A DNA stretch of 64,000 nucleotides from Auanema rhodensis (GCA_964057225.1 OZ059895.1:10044001-10108000), one strand, 5' to 3'; shown: positions 1 through 14,200, numbered from the stretch's first letter. Translations and numbers: made by a program. The notes: a model not told the origin generated them from the letters alone.

Positions 1-3000
1 TAAAACGAGGATAAGTATGTTAACCATTGAATATCAGATAATTTCGCTTACGATCATACCACGTTAAAAGTACGCCACACAGCTGATTTTTAATTTTATC
101 TCCGTAACAAATGTTTTCAATTTTCAAGCATTTTAACTTAGATAGCTCAACCAAAGGAAAGCAAATTATCTTCAATCTTATTTCTATATTACAGTTATAA
201 ACCAGTAGTTATTGAACCTTCGTCTAGACTTTACTGTTTTTATCTATTTCCTATCAAAACAAACATTGTTTAAACACTATACAACTATGAAACCTTTTTT
301 AATTTATTGTATTTGGAGCTCATAAGATTTGATAACATCGAGGGTTCCTGATGGAACGTGGAAAATTACATAACTAACATTAAATTGGAAAAAAAACTAA
401 AACGAGGATAAGTATGTTAACCATTGAATATCAGATATTTTCGCTTACGACCATACCACGTTAAAAGTACGCCATACAGCTGATTTTTAATTTTATCTCT
501 TCCGTAACAAATGTTTTCAATTTTCAAGCATTTTAACTTAGATAGCTCAACCAAACGAGAGCAAATTATCTTCAATCTTATTTCTATATTGCAGTTATAA
601 ACCAGTAGGTAATGAACCTTCGTCTTGACTTCACTGTTTTTATCTTTTCCCTATCGAAACTAACATTGTTTAAACACTATGCAACTGTGAAACCTTTTTT
701 AATTTATTGTATTTGGAGCTCATAAGATTTGATATCATCAAGGGATCCTGATGGAACGTGGAAAATTACATAACTAACATGAAATTGGAGAAAAAACTAA
801 AACGAGGATAAGTATGTTAACCATTGAATATTAGATAATTTCGCTTACGACCATACCACGTTAAAAGTACGCCACACTGCTGATTTTTAATTTTATCTCC
901 ATAACAAATGTTTTCAATTTTCAAGCATTTTAACTTAGATAGCTCAACCAAAGGAAAGCAAATTATCTTCAATCTTATTTCTATATTACAGTTATAAACC
1001 AGTAGTTATTGAACCTTCGTCTAGACTTTACTGTTTTTATCTATTTCCTATCAAAACAAACATTGTTTAAACACTATACAACTATGAAACCTTTTTTAAT
1101 TTATTGTATTTGGAGCTCATAAGATTTGATAACATCGAGGGTTCCTGATGGAACGGGGAAAATTACATAACTAACATTAAATTGGAAAAAAAACTAAAAC
1201 GAGGATAAGTATGTTAACCATTGAATATCAGATATTTTCGCTTACGACCATACCACGTTAAAAGTACGCCATACAGCTGATTTTTAATTTTATCTCTTCC
1301 GTAACAAATGTTTTCAATTTTCAAGCATTTTAACTTAGATAGCTCAACCAAACGAGAGCAAATTATCTTCAATCTTATTTCTATATTGCAGTTATAATCC
1401 AGTAGGTAATGAACCTTCGTCTTGACTTCACTGTTTTTATCTTTTCCCTATCGAAACTAACATTGTTTAAACACTATGCAACTGTGAAACCTTTTTTAAT
1501 TTATTGTATTTGGAGCTCATAAGATTTGATATCATCAAGGGATCCTGATGGAACGTGGAAAATTACATAACTAACATGAAATTGGAGAAAAAACTAAAAC
1601 GAGGATAAGTATGTTAACCATTGAATATTAGATAATTTCGCTTACGACCATACCACGTTAAAAGTACGCCATACAGCTGATTTTTAATTTTATCTCCGTA
1701 ACAAATGTTTTCAATTTTCAAGCATTTTAACTTAGATAGCTCAACCAAAGGAAAGCAAATTATCTTCAATCTTATTTCTATATTACAGTTATAAACCAGT
1801 AGTTATCAAACCTTCATCTTAACTTCACTGTTTCTATCTATTTCCTATCGAAACAAACATTGTTTAAACACTATGCAACTTTGAAACCCTTTTTAATTTA
1901 TTGTTTTTGGAGCTCATAAGATTTGATATCATCGAGGGTTCCAGATGGAACGTAGAAAATTACATAACTAACATGAAATTGGAAAAAAAACAATAACGAG
2001 GATAAGTATGTAAATCATTGAATATCAGATATTTCCGCTTACGACCATACCACGTTGAAAGTACGCCATACAGCTGATTTTTAAATTTATCTCTTCCGTA
2101 ACAAATGTTTTCAATTTTCAAGCATTTTAACTTAGATAGCTCAACCAAACGAGAGCAAATTATCTTCAATCTTATTTCTATATTGCAGTTATGAACCAGT
2201 AGGTAATGAACCTTCGTCTTGACTTCACTGTTTTTATATTTTTCCTATCGAAACTAACATTGTTTAAACACTATGCAACTGTGAAACCTTTTTTAATTTA
2301 TTGTATTTGGAGCTCATAAGATTTGATATCATCGAGGGATCCTGATGGAACCTGGAAAATTACATAACTAACATGAAATTGGAAAAAAAACTGAAACGAG
2401 GATAAGTATGTTAACCATTGAATATCAGATAATTTTGCTTACGACCATACCACGTTAAAAGTACGCCACACAGCTGATTTTTAATTTTATCTCCGTAACA
2501 AATGTTTTCAATTTTCAAGCATTTTAACTTAGATAGCTCAACCAAAGGAAAGCAAATTATCTTCAATCTTATTTCTATATTACAGTTATAAACCAGTAGT
2601 TATTGAACCTTCGTCTAGACTTTACTGTTTTTATCTATTTCCTATCAAAACAAACACTGTTTAAACACTATGCAACTGTGAAACCTTTTTTAATTTATTG
2701 TATTTGGAGCTCATAAGATTTGATAACATCGAGGGTTCCTGATGGAACGTGGAAAATTACATAACTAACATTAAATTGGAAAAAAAACTAAAACGAGGAT
2801 AAGTATGTTAACCATTGAATATCAGATATTTTCGCTTACGACCATACCACGTTAAAAGTACGCCATACAGCTGATTTTTAATTTTATCTCTTCCGTAACA
2901 AATGTTTTCAATTTTCAAGCATTTTAACTTAGATAGCTCAACCAAACGAGAGCAAATTATCTTCAATCTTATTTCTATATTGCAGTTATAATCCAGTAGG

Positions 3001-5560
3001 TAATGAACCTTCGTCTTGACTTCACTGTTTTTATATTTTTCCTATCGAAACTAACATTGTTTAAACACTATGCAACTGTGAAACCTTTTTTAATTTATTG
3101 TATTTGGAGCTCATAAGATTTGATATCATCGAGGGTTCCTGATGGAACCTGGAAAATTACATAACTAACATGAAATTGGAAAAAAAACTGAAACGAGGAT
3201 AAGTATGTTAACCATTGAATATCAGATAATTTTGCTTACGACCATACCACGTTAAAAGTACGCCACACAGCTGATTTTTAATTTTATCTCCGTAACAAAT
3301 GTTTTCAATTTTCAAGCATTTTAACTTAGATAGCTCAACCAAAGGAAAGCAAATTATCTTCAATCTTATTTCTATATTACAGTTATAAACCAGTAGTTAT
3401 TGAACCTTCGTCTAGACTTTACTGTTTTTATCTATTTCCTATCAAAACAAACACTGTTTAAACACTATGGAACTGTGAAACCTTTTTTAATTTATTGTAT
3501 TTGGAGCTCATAAGATTTGATAACATCGAGGGTTCCTGATGGAACGTGGAAAATTACATAACTAACATTAAATTGGAAAAAAAACTAAAACGAGGATAAG
3601 TATGTTAACCATTGAATATCAGATATTTTCGCTTACGACCATACCACGTTAAAAGTACGCCATACAGCTGATTTTTAATTTTATCTCTTCCGTAACAAAT
3701 GTTTTCAATTTTCAAGCATTTTAACTTAGATAGCTCAACCAAACGAGAGCAAATTATCTTCAATCTTATTTCTATATTGCAGTTATAATCCAGTAGGTAA
3801 TGAACCTTCGTCTTGACTTCACTGTTTTTATCTTTTCCCTATCGAAACTAACATTGTTTAAACACTATGCAACTGTGAAACCTTTTTTAATTTATTGTAT
3901 TTGGAGCTCATAAGATTTGATATCATCAAGGGATCCTGATGGAACGTGGAAAATTACATAACTAACATGAAATTGGAGAAAAAACTAAAACGAGGATAAG
4001 TATGTTAACCATTGAATATTAGATAATTTCGCTTACGACCATACCACGTTAAAAGTACGCCATACAGCTGATTTTTAATTTTATCTCCGTAACAAATGTT
4101 TTCAATTTTCAAGCATTTTAACTTAGATAGCTCAACCAAAGGAAAGCAAATTATCTTCAATCTTATTTCTATATTACAGTTATAAACCAGTAGTTATCAA
4201 ACCTTCATCTTAACTTCACTGTTTCTATCTATTTCCTATCGAAACAAACATTGTTTAAACACTATGCAACTTTGAAACCCTTTTTAATTTATTGTTTTTG
4301 GAGCTCATAAGATTTGATATCATCGAGGGTTCCAGATGGAACGTAGAAAATTACATAACTAACATGAAATTGGAAAAAAAACAATAACGAGGATAAGTAT
4401 GTAAATCATTGAATATCAGATATTTCCGCTTACGACCATACCACGTTGAAAGTACGCCATACAGCTGATTTTTAAATTTATCTCTTCCGTAACAAATGTT
4501 TTCAATTTTCAAGCATTTTAACTTAGATAGCTCAACCAAACGAGAGCAAATTATCTTCAATCTTATTTCTATATTGCAGTTATGAACCAGTAGGTAATGA
4601 ACCTTCGTCTTGACTTCACTGTTTTTATATTTTTCCTATCGAAACTAACATTGTTTAAACACTATGCAACTGTGAAACCTTTTTTAATTTATTGTATTTG
4701 GAGCTCATAAGATTTGATATCATCGAGGGATCCTGATGGAACCTGGAAAATTACATAACTAACATGAAATTGGAAAAAAAACTGAAACGAGGATAAGTAT
4801 GTTAACCATTGAATATCAGATAATTTTGCTTACGACCATACCACGTTAAAAGTACGCCACACAGCTGATTTTTAATTTTATCTCCGTAACAAATGTTTTC
4901 AATTTTCAAGCATTTTAACTTAGATAGCTCAACCAAAGGAAAGCAAATTATCTTCAATCTTATTTCTATATTACAGTTATAAACCAGTAGTTATTGAACC
5001 TTCGTCTAGACTTTACTGTTTTTACCTATTTCCTATCAAAACAAACATTGTTTAAACACTATGCAACTGTGAAACCTTTTTTAATTTATTGTATTTGGAG
5101 CTCATAAGATTTGATATCATCGAGGGATCCTGATGGAACGTGGAAAATTACATAACTAACATGAAATTGGAGAAAAAACTAAAACGAGGATAAGTATGTT
5201 AACCATTGAATATTAGATAATTTCGCTTACGACCATACCAGGTTAAAAGTACGCCACACAGCTGATTTTTAATTTTATCTCCGTAACAAATGTTTTCAAT
5301 TTTCAAGCATTTTAACTTAGATAGCTCAACCAAAGGAAAACAAATTATCTTCAATCTTATTTCTATATTACAGTTATAAACCAGTAGTTATTGAACCTTC
5401 GTCTAGACTTTACTGTTTTTATCTATTTCCTATCAAAACAAACATTGTTTAAACACTATACAACTATGAAACCTTTTTTGATTTATCGTATTTGGAGCTC
5501 ATAAGATTTGATATCATCGAGGGTTCCAGATGGAACGTGAAAAATTACATAACTAACATA
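1..5560 (+). repeat. 5S-free satellite block with a dimeric repeat
   Basis: About fourteen short monomers, none with a complete 5S gene. Two types alternate. Type A has TATCTCCGTAAC and is about 396 bp; type B has TATCTCTTCCGTAAC and is about 399 bp. This gives a dimer period near 796 bp up to about 4.9 kb, after which two A units follow one another. A larger period of 2391 bp (six monomers) is also visible: the stretch around 1.57-2.6 kb recurs at 3.97-5.0 kb with the same private variants, such as GAAATTGGAGAAAAAAC at about 1577 and 3968. No gene or promoter is seen. Confidence 0.85.
443..475 (+). pseudogene. Representative 33-nt 5S rRNA 5' fragment of a short monomer
   Basis: This matches 5S nt 1-33 with one difference, G21A (CACGTTAAAAG instead of CACGTTGAAAG), and then passes directly into satellite sequence ACAGCTGATT. 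Equivalent fragments occur in every short monomer. Most carry G21A, but some keep the gene-like G, for example near 2041, 18648, 30988, 32718 and 35378. Box A, the intermediate element and box C all lie downstream of nt 33 in a 5S gene, so these fragments should not be transcribed by the TFIIIA route. Confidence 0.85.
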
Positions 5561-5621
5561 AAATTTGAAAAAAAACTATAACGAGGATAAGTAGGTAAAC
5601 CATTGAATATCAGATATTTTC

Positions 5622-5740
5622 GCTTACGACCATACCACGTTGAAAGTACGCCATCCCGTCCGATCTGGCAAGTCAAGCAACGTTGGGCCCGGTTAGTACA
5701 TGGATCGGAGACGGCTTGGGAATCCCGGGTGCCGTATGCT
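5622..5740 (+). rRNA. 5S ribosomal RNA gene, T79A/A116T variant
   Basis: A 119-nt 5S rRNA gene for the large ribosomal subunit, expected to be transcribed by RNA polymerase III from internal elements. Visible parts are the 5' strand of helix I (GCTTAC), CCCGTCCGATCTGGC, a box A-like AAGTCAAGCAACG, box C (TGGATCGGAGACGGC) and a 3' strand that should read GTAAGCT. This copy has two changes from the array consensus. T79A gives TACATGG, and A116T gives GTATGCT, which breaks the T3-A116 pair of helix I. It may therefore be a weak or dead copy. It lies in a long unit preceded by GTAGGTAAACC. Confidence 0.9.
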
Positions 5741-5754
5741 TTTCAAATTTTTTT
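5740..5754 (+). terminator. RNA polymerase III terminator pair behind a 5S gene
   Basis: A four-T run (5740-5743) overlaps the last base of the gene, and a seven-T run (5748-5754) follows after CAAA. T-runs of four or more on the non-template strand are the usual Pol III stop. The same pair follows nearly every full-length 5S gene in the window; the genes at 48790 and 57028 have lost the first run. Confidence 0.8.
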
Positions 5755-5784
5755 AACGATCATAACACGTTGAAAGTACGCCAT
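5755..5784 (+). repeat. Downstream degenerate copy of 5S nt 4-33 (direct repeat)
   Basis: Thirty bases ending in ACACGTTGAAAGTACGCCAT match nt 4-33 of the upstream 5S gene at 27 of 30 positions; the differences are at its 1st, 6th and 11th bases. An equivalent copy lies 15-44 bp after every full-length 5S gene. The gene is thus flanked by direct repeats: its own 5' end on the left and this copy on the right. From the end of one GCCAT to the end of the other is 130 bp (5655-5784), the size difference between long and short units. Confidence 0.88.
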
Positions 5785-7748
5785 GCAGCTGATTTTCAAT
5801 TTTAACTCTTCTATAACAAATTTTTTCAATTTTCAAGCAGTTTTACTTGGATAGCTCAACCAAAGCAGAGCAAAATATCTACAATCTTATTTCTATATTA
5901 CAGTTATAAACCAGTAGTTATTGAACCTTCATCTTAACTTTACTGTTTCTATCTATTTCCTATCGAAACAAACATTGTTTAAACACTATGCAACTGTGAA
6001 ACCTTTTTTATTTTATTGTATTTGGAGCTCATAAGATTTGATATCATCGAGGGATCCTGATGGAACGTGGAAAATTACATAACTAACATGAAATTGGAAA
6101 AAAAACTAAAACGAGGATAAGTATGTTAACCATTGAATATCAGATAATTTCGCTTACGACCATACCACGTTAAAAGTACGCCATACAGCTGAATTTTAAT
6201 TTTATCTCTTCCGTAACAAATGTTTTCAATTTTCAAGCATTTTAACTTAGATAGCTCAACCAAACGAGAGCAAATTATCTTCAATCTTATTTCTATTTTA
6301 CAGTTATGAACCAGTAGGTAATGAACCTTCGTCTTGACTTCACTGTTTTTATATTTTTCCTATCGAAACAAACATTGTTTAAACACTATGCAACTGTGAA
6401 ACCTCTTCAATTTATTGCATTTGGAGCTTATAAGATTTGATATCATCGAGGGATCCTGATGGAACGTGGAAAATTACATAACTAACATGAAATTGGAAAA
6501 AAAACTAAAACGAGGATAAGTATGTTAACCATTGAATATCAGATAATTTCGCTTACGACCATACCACGTTAAAAGTACGCCATACAGCTGAATTTTAATT
6601 TTATCTCTTCCGTAACAAATGTTTTCAATTTTCAAGCATTTTAACTTAGATAGCTCAACCAAAGGAAAGCAAATTATCTTCAATCTTATTTCTATATTAC
6701 AGTTATAAACCAGTAGTTATCAAACCTTCATCTTAACTTTACTGTTTCTATCTATTTCCTATCGAAACAAACATTGTTTAAACACTATGCAACTGTGAAA
6801 CCTCTTCAATTTATTGCATTTGGAGCTTATAAGATTTGATATCATCGAGGGATCCTGATGGAACGTGGAAAATTACATAACTAACATGAAATTGGAAAAA
6901 AAACTAAAACGAGGATAAGTATGTTAACCATTGAATATCAGATAATTTTGCTTACGACCATACCACGTTAAAAGAACGCCATACAGCTGAATTTTAATTT
7001 TATCTCTTCCGTAACAAATGTTTTCAATTTTCAAGCATTTTTACTTAGATAGCTCAACCAAAGGAGAGCAAATTATCTTCAATCTTATTTCTATATTACA
7101 GTTATAAACCAGTAGTTATTAAACCTTCATCTTAACTTTACTGTTTCTATCTATTTCCTATCGAAACAAACATTGTTTAAACACTATGCAACTTTGAAAC
7201 CCTTTTTAATTTATTGTTTTTGGAGCTCATAAGATTTGATATCATCGAGGGATCCTAATGGAACGTGGAAAATTACATAACTAACATAAAATTGGAAAAA
7301 AACTAAAACGAGGATAAGTATGTTGACCATTGAATATCAGATATTTTCGCTTACGACCATACCACGTTAAAAGTACGCAATACAGCTGATTTTTAATTTT
7401 ATCTCTTCCGTAACAAATGTTTTCAATTTTCAAGCATTTTAACTTAGATAGCTCAACCAAACGAGAGCAAATTATCTTCAATCTTATTTCTATATTGCAG
7501 TTATAAACCAGTAGTAAATGAACCTTCGTCTTGACTTCACTGTTTTTATCTTTTTCCTATCGAAACAAACATTGTTTAAACACTATGCAACTGTGAAACC
7601 TTTTTTAATTTATTGTATTTGGAGCTCATAAGATTTGATATCATCGAGGGATCCTGAAGGAACGTGGAAAATTACATAACTAACATAAAATTTGAAAAAA
7701 AACTATAACGAGGATAAGTAGGTAAACCATTGAATATCAGATATTTTC

Positions 7749-7867
7749 GCTTACGACCATACCACGTTGAAAATACGCCATCCCGTCCGATCTGGCAAGT
7801 CAAGCAACGTTGGGCCCGGTTAGTACTTGGATCGGAGACGGCTTGGGAATCCCGGGTGCCGTAAGCT
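7749..7867 (+). rRNA. 5S ribosomal RNA gene, G25A variant
   Basis: Full-length 119-nt 5S gene with one substitution, G25A (GAAAATACGCC). Helix I is intact (GCTTAC with GTAAGC), as are the box A-like and box C segments and both T-runs. It is preceded by a unit whose GGATCC stretch reads GGATCCTGAAGGAACG, a marker shared with the units upstream of many later 5S genes. It is followed by the long-type tail (GCAGTTTTACTTGG). It is the last complete gene for 12 kb. Confidence 0.92.
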
Positions 7868-8239
7868 TTTCAAATTTTTTTAACGATCATAACACGTTGA
7901 AAGTACGCCATACAGCTGATTTTCAATTTTATCTCTTCTGTAACAAATTTTTTCAATTTTTAAGCAGTTTTACTTGGATAGCTCAACCGAAGCAGAGCAA
8001 AATATCTACAATCTTATTTCTATATTACAGTTATAAACCAGTAGTTATTGAACCTTCATCTTAACTTTACTGTTTCTATCTATTTCCTATCGAAACAAAC
8101 ATTGTTTAAACACTATGCAACTTTGAAACCCTTTTTAATTTATTGTTTTTGGAGCTCATAAGATTTGATATCATCGAGGGATCCTGATGGAACGTGGAAA
8201 ATTACATAACTAACATTAAATTGGAAAAAAAACTGAAAC

Positions 8240-11200
8240 GAGGATAAGTATGTTAACCATTGAATATCAGATATTTTCGCTTCCGACCATACCACGTTAA
8301 AAGTACGCCATACAGCTGATTTTTAATTTTATCTCTTCCGTAACAAATGTTTTCAATTTTCAAGCATTTTAACTTAGATAGCTCAACCAAACGAGAGCAA
8401 ATTATCTTCAATCTTATTTCTATATTACAGTTATAAACCAGTAGTTATTGAACCTTCGTCTAGACTTTAGTGTTTTTATCTATTTCCTATCAAAACAAAC
8501 ATTGTTTAAACACTATACAACTATGAAAACTTTTTTAATTTATTGTATTTGGAGCTCATAAGATTTGATATCATCGAGGGGTCCTGATGGAACGTGGAAA
8601 ATTACATAACAAACATAAAATTTGAAAAAAAACTAAAACGAGGATAAGTATGTTAACCATTGAATATCAGATATTTTCGCTTACGACCATACCACGTTAA
8701 AAGTACGCCATACAGCTGATTTTTAATTTTATCTCTTCCGTAACAAATGTTTTCAATTTTCAAGCATTTTAACTTAGATAGCTCAACCAAACGAGAGCAA
8801 ATTATCTTCAATCTTATTTCTATATTGCAGTTATAAATCAGTAGGTAATGAACCTTCGTCTTGACTTCACTGTTTTTATCTTTTCCCTATCGAAACTAAC
8901 ATTGTTTAAACACTATGCAACTGTGAAACCTTTTTTAATTTATTGTATTTGGAGCTTATAAGATTTGATATCATCGAGGGATCCTGATGGAACTTTGAAA
9001 ATTACATAACTAACATGAAATTGGAAAAAAAACTAAAACGAGGATAAGTATGTTAACCATTGAATATCAGATAATTTCGCTTACGATCATACCACGTTAA
9101 AAGTACGCCACACAGCTGATTTTTAATTTCATCTCTTCCGTAACAAATGTTTTCAATTTTCAAGCATTTTTACTTAGATAACTCAACCAAAGGAGAGCAA
9201 ATTATCTTCATTCTTATTTCTATATTACAGTTATAAACCAGTAGTTATCAAACCTTCATCTTAACTTTACTGTTTCTATCTATTTCCTATCGAAACACAC
9301 ATTGTTTAAACACTATGCAACTGTGAAACCTCTTCAATTTATTGCATTTGGAGCTCATAAGATTTGATATCATTGAGGGATCCTGATGGAACGTGGAAAA
9401 TTACATAACTAACATTAAATTGGAAAAAAAACTAAAACGAGGATAAGTATGTTAACCATTGAATATCAGATGATTTCGCTTACGACCATACCACGTTAAA
9501 AGTACGCCATACAGCTGATTTTTAAATTTAGCTCTTCCGTAACAAATGTTTTCAATTTTCAAGCATTTTAACTTAGATAGCTCAACCAAACGAGAGCAAA
9601 TTATCTTCAATCTTATTTCTATATTGCAGTTATGAACCAGTAGGTAATGAACCTTCGTCTTGACTTCACTGTTTTTATATTTTTCCTATCGAAACTAACA
9701 TTGTTTAAACACTATGCAACTGTGAAACCTTTTTTAATTTATTGTATTTGGAGCTCATAAGATTTGATATCATCGAGGGATCTTGATGGAACCTGGAAAA
9801 TTACATAACTAACATGAAATTGGAAAAAAAACTAAAACGAGGATAAGTATGTTAACCATTGAATATCAGATAATTTCGCTTACGATCATACCACGTTAAA
9901 AGTACGCCACACAGCTGATTTTTAATTTTATCTCCGTAACAAATGTTTTCAATTTTCAAGCATTTTAACTTAGATAGCTCAACCAAAGGAAAGCAAATTA
10001 TCTTCAATCTTATTTCTATATTACAGTTATAAACCAGTAGTTATTGAACCTTCGTCTAGACTTTACTGTTTTTATCTATTTCCTATCAAAACAAACATTG
10101 TTTAAACACTATACAACTATGAAACCTTTTTTAATTTATTGTATTTGGAGCTCATAAGATTTGATAACATCGAGGGTTCCTGATGGAACGTGGAAAATTA
10201 CATAACTAACATTAAATTGGAAAAAAAACTAAAACGAGGATAAGTATGTTAACCATTGAATATCAGATATTTTCGCTTACGACCATACCACGTTAAAAGT
10301 ACGCCATACAGCTGATTTTTAATTTTATCTCTTCCGTAACAAATGTTTTCAATTTTCAAGCATTTTAACTTAGATAGCTCAACCAAACGAGAGCATATTA
10401 TCTTCAATCTTATTTCTATATTGCAGTTATAAACCAGTAGGTAATGAACCTTCGTCTTGACTTCACTGTTTTTATCTTTTCCCTATCGAAACTAACATTG
10501 TTTAAACACTATGCAACTGTGAAACCTTTTTTAATTTATTGTATTTGGAGCTCATAAGATTTGATATCATCAAGGGATCCTGATGGAACGTGGAAAATTA
10601 CATAACTAACATGAAATTGGAGAAAAAACTAAAACGAGGATAAGTATGTTAACCATTGAATATTAGATAATTTCGCTTACGACCATACCACGTTAAAAGT
10701 ACGCCACACTGCTGATTTTTAATTTTATCTCCGTAACAAATGTTTTCAATTTTCAAGCATTTTAACTTAGATAGCTCAACCAAAGGAAAGCAAATTATCT
10801 TCAATCTTATTTCTATATTACAGTTATGAACCAGTAGTTATTGAACGTTCGTCTAGACTTTACTGTTTTTATCTATTTCCTATCAAAACAAACATTGTTT
10901 AAACACTATACAACTATGAAACCTTTTTTAATTTATTGTATTTGGAGCTCATAAGATTTGATAACATCGAGGGTTCCTGATGGAACGTGGAAAATTACAT
11001 AACTAACATTAAATTGGAAAAAAAACTAAAACGAGGATAAGTATGTTAACCATTGAATATCAGATATTTTCGCTTACGACCATACCACGTTAAAAGTACG
11101 CCATACAGCTGATTTTTAATTTTATCTCTTCCGTAACAAATGTTTTCAATTTTCAAGCATTTTAACTTAGATAGCTCAACCAAACGAGAGCAAATTATCT

Positions 11201-14200
11201 TCAATCTTATTTCTATATTGCAGTTATAAACCAGTAGGTAATGAACCTTCGTCTTGACTTCACTGTTTTTATCTTTTCCCTATCGAAACTAACATTGTTT
11301 AAACACTATGCAACTGTGAAACCTTTTTTAATTTATTGTATTTGGAGCTCATAAGATTTGATATCATCAAGGGATCCTGATGGAACGTGGAAAATTACAT
11401 AACTAACATGAAATTGGAGAAAAAACTAAAACGAGGATAAGTATGTTAACCATTGAATATTAGATAATTTCGCTTACGACCATACCACGTTAAAAGTACG
11501 CCACACTGCTGATTTTTAATTTTATCTCCGTAACAAATGTTTTCAATTTTCAAGCATTTTAACTTAGATAGCTCAACCAAAGGAAAGCAAATTATCTTCA
11601 ATCTTATTTCTATATTACAGTTATAAACCAGTAGTTATTGAACCTTCGTCTAGACTTTACTGTTTTTATCTATTTCCTATCAAAACAAACATTGTTTAAA
11701 CACTATACAACTATGAAACCTTTTTTAATTTATTGTATTTGGAGCTCATAAGATTTGATAACATCGAGGGTTCCTGATGGAACGTGGAAAATTACATAAC
11801 TAACATTAAATTGGAAAAAAAACTAAAACGAGGATAAGTATGTTAACCATTGAATATCAGATATTTTCGCTTACGACCATACCACGTTAAAAGTACGCCA
11901 TACAGCTGATTTTTAATTTTATCTCTTCCGTAACAAATGTTTTCAATTTTCAAGCATTTTAACTTAGATAGCTCAACCAAACGAGAGCAAATTATCTTCA
12001 ATCTTATTTCTACATTGCAGTTATAAACCAGTAGGTAATGAACCTTCGTCTTGACTTCACTGTTTTTATCTTTTCCCTATCGAAACTAACATTGTTTAAA
12101 CACTATGCAACTGTGAAACCTTTTTTAATTTATTGTATTTGGAGCTCATAAGATTTGATATCATCAAGGGATCCTGATGGAACGTGGAAAATTACATAAC
12201 TAACATGAAATTGGAGAAAAAACTAAAACGAGGATAAGTATGTTAACCATTGAATATTAGATAATTTCGCTTACGACCATACCACGTTAAAAGTACGCCA
12301 CACTGCTGATTTTTAATTTTATCTCCGTAACAAATGTTTTCAATTTTCAAGCATTTTAACTTAGATAGCTCAACCAAAGGAAAGCAAATTATCTTCAATC
12401 TTATTTCTATATTACAGTTATAAACCAGTAGTTATTGAACCTTCGTCTAGACTTTACTGTTTTTATCTATTTCCTATCAAAACAAACATTGTTTAAACAC
12501 TATACAACTATGAAACCTTTTTTAATTTATCGTATTTGGAGCTCATAAGATTTGATATCATCGAGGGTTCCAGATGGAACGTAGAAAATTACATAACTAA
12601 CATGAAATTGGAAAAAAAACAATAACGAGGATAAGTATGTAAATCATTGAATATCAGATATTTCCGCTTACGACCATACCACGTTGAAAATACGCCATAC
12701 AGCTGATTTTTAAATTTATCTCTTCCGTAACAAATGTTTTCAATTTTCAAGCATTTTAACTTAGATAGCTCAACCAAACGAGAGCAAATTATCTTCAATC
12801 TTATTTCTATATTGCAGTTATGAACCAGTAGGTAATGAACCTTCGTCTTGACTTCACTGTTTTTATATTTTTCCTATCGAAACTAACATTGTTTAAACAC
12901 TATGCAACTGTGAAACCTTTTTTAATTTATTGTATTTGGAGCTCATAAGATTTGATATCATCGAGGGATCCTGATGGAACCTGGAAAATTACATAACTAA
13001 CATGAAATTGGAAAAAAAACTGAAACGAGGATAAGTATGTTAACCATTGAATATCAGATAATTTTGCTTACGACCATACCACGTTAAAAGTACGCCACAC
13101 AGCTGATTTTTAATTTTATCTCCGTAACAAATGTTTTCAATTTTCAAGCATTTTAACTTAGATAGCTCAACCAAAGGAAAGCAAATTATCTTCAATCTTA
13201 TTTCTATATTACAGTTATAAACCAGTAGTTATTGAACCTTCGTCTAGACTTTACTGTTTTTATCTATTTCCTATCGAAACAAACATTGTTTAAACACTAT
13301 GCAACTGTGAAACCTTTTTTAATTTATTGTATTTGGAGCTCATAAGATTTGATATCATCGAGGGATCCTGATGGAACGTGGAAAATTACATAACTAACAT
13401 GAAATTGGAGAAAAAACTAAAACGAGGATAAGTATGTTAACCATTGAATATTAGATAATTTCGCTTACGACCATACCACGTTAAAAGTACGCCACACTGC
13501 TGATTTTTAATTGTATCTCCGTAACAAATGTTTTCAATTTTCAAGCATTTTAACTTAGATAGCTCAACCAAAGGAAAGCAAATTATCTTCAATCTTATTT
13601 CTATATTACAGTTATAAACCAGTAGTTATTGAACCTTCGTCTAGACTTTACTGTTTTTATCTATTTCCTATCAAAACAAACATTGTTTAAACACTATACA
13701 ACTATGAAACCTTTTTTAATTTATTGTATTTGGAGCTCATAAGATTTGATAACATCGAGGGTTCCTGATGGAACGTGGAAAATTACATAACTAACATTAA
13801 ATTGGAAAAAAAACTAAAACGAGGATAAGTATGTTAACCATTGAATATCAGATATTTTCGCTTACGACCATACCACGTTAAAAGTACGCCATACAGCTGA
13901 TTTTTAATTTTATCTCTTCCGTAACAAATGTTTTCAATTTTCAAGCATTTTAACTTAGATAGCTCAACCAAACGAGAGCAAATTATCTTCAATCTTATTT
14001 CTATATTACAGTTATAAACCAGTAGTTATTGAACCTTCGTCTAGACTTTACTGTTTTTATCTATTTCCTATCGAAACAAACATTGTTTAAACACTATGCA
14101 ACTGTGAAACCTTTTTTAATTTATTGTATTTGGAGCTCATAAGATTTGATATCATCGAGGGATCCTGATGGAACGTGGAAAATTACATAACTAACATGAA

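Larger units (their letters stand above)
5041..8100 (+). repeat. Satellite segment with two 5S genes, ancestral or sister copy of 19258-23100
   Basis: The segment starts in A-type monomers and contains the 5S gene at 5622, then short monomers marked by CAGCTGAATTTTAA (6.2-7.0 kb), then the gene at 7749. The same order recurs to the right. The 5622 gene and its private substitutions reappear at 19839 (shift 14217), and the second gene position recurs at 22764 (shift 15015). The 798-bp difference equals two short monomers, so one copy gained or lost two units after duplication. Edges are approximate because all monomers resemble each other. Confidence 0.75.

Noticed and set aside
668-675. GTTTAAAC palindrome as a replication origin or transposon end
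   Set aside because: An 8-bp palindrome inherited with the monomer; no target-site duplications, terminal repeats or other element features surround it.
1960-2169. Repeated 66-69-codon open frames on the - strand of short monomers, and a 95-codon version at 18568-18855
   Set aside because: They lie inside satellite monomers, occur only where chance substitutions remove stops, and the longer one exists only because of such a substitution (TTCCAATCG). No coding signature or start context.
7714-7745. Resemblance of GTAAACCATTGAA to the start of the intron part of SL1 RNA
   Set aside because: Only about a dozen bases agree, no leader exon lies upstream, and other SL-like words (TGGAACGT) are in the wrong order.
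7810-8064. Repeated 84-codon (sometimes 68-codon) open frames on the + strand beginning at TTGGGCCCGG
   Set aside because: They start at nt 62 of the 5S rRNA gene and run through its 3' half into the satellite. They recur wherever a long-type tail follows a 5S gene and vanish in chimeric tails; the sequence is explained by 5S rRNA.
4351-12798. A second 8238-bp spacing, between marker monomers at 4351 and 12589
   Set aside because: Coincidence: the intervening 5S genes at 5622 and 7749 have no counterparts at that shift, so there is no block duplication here.
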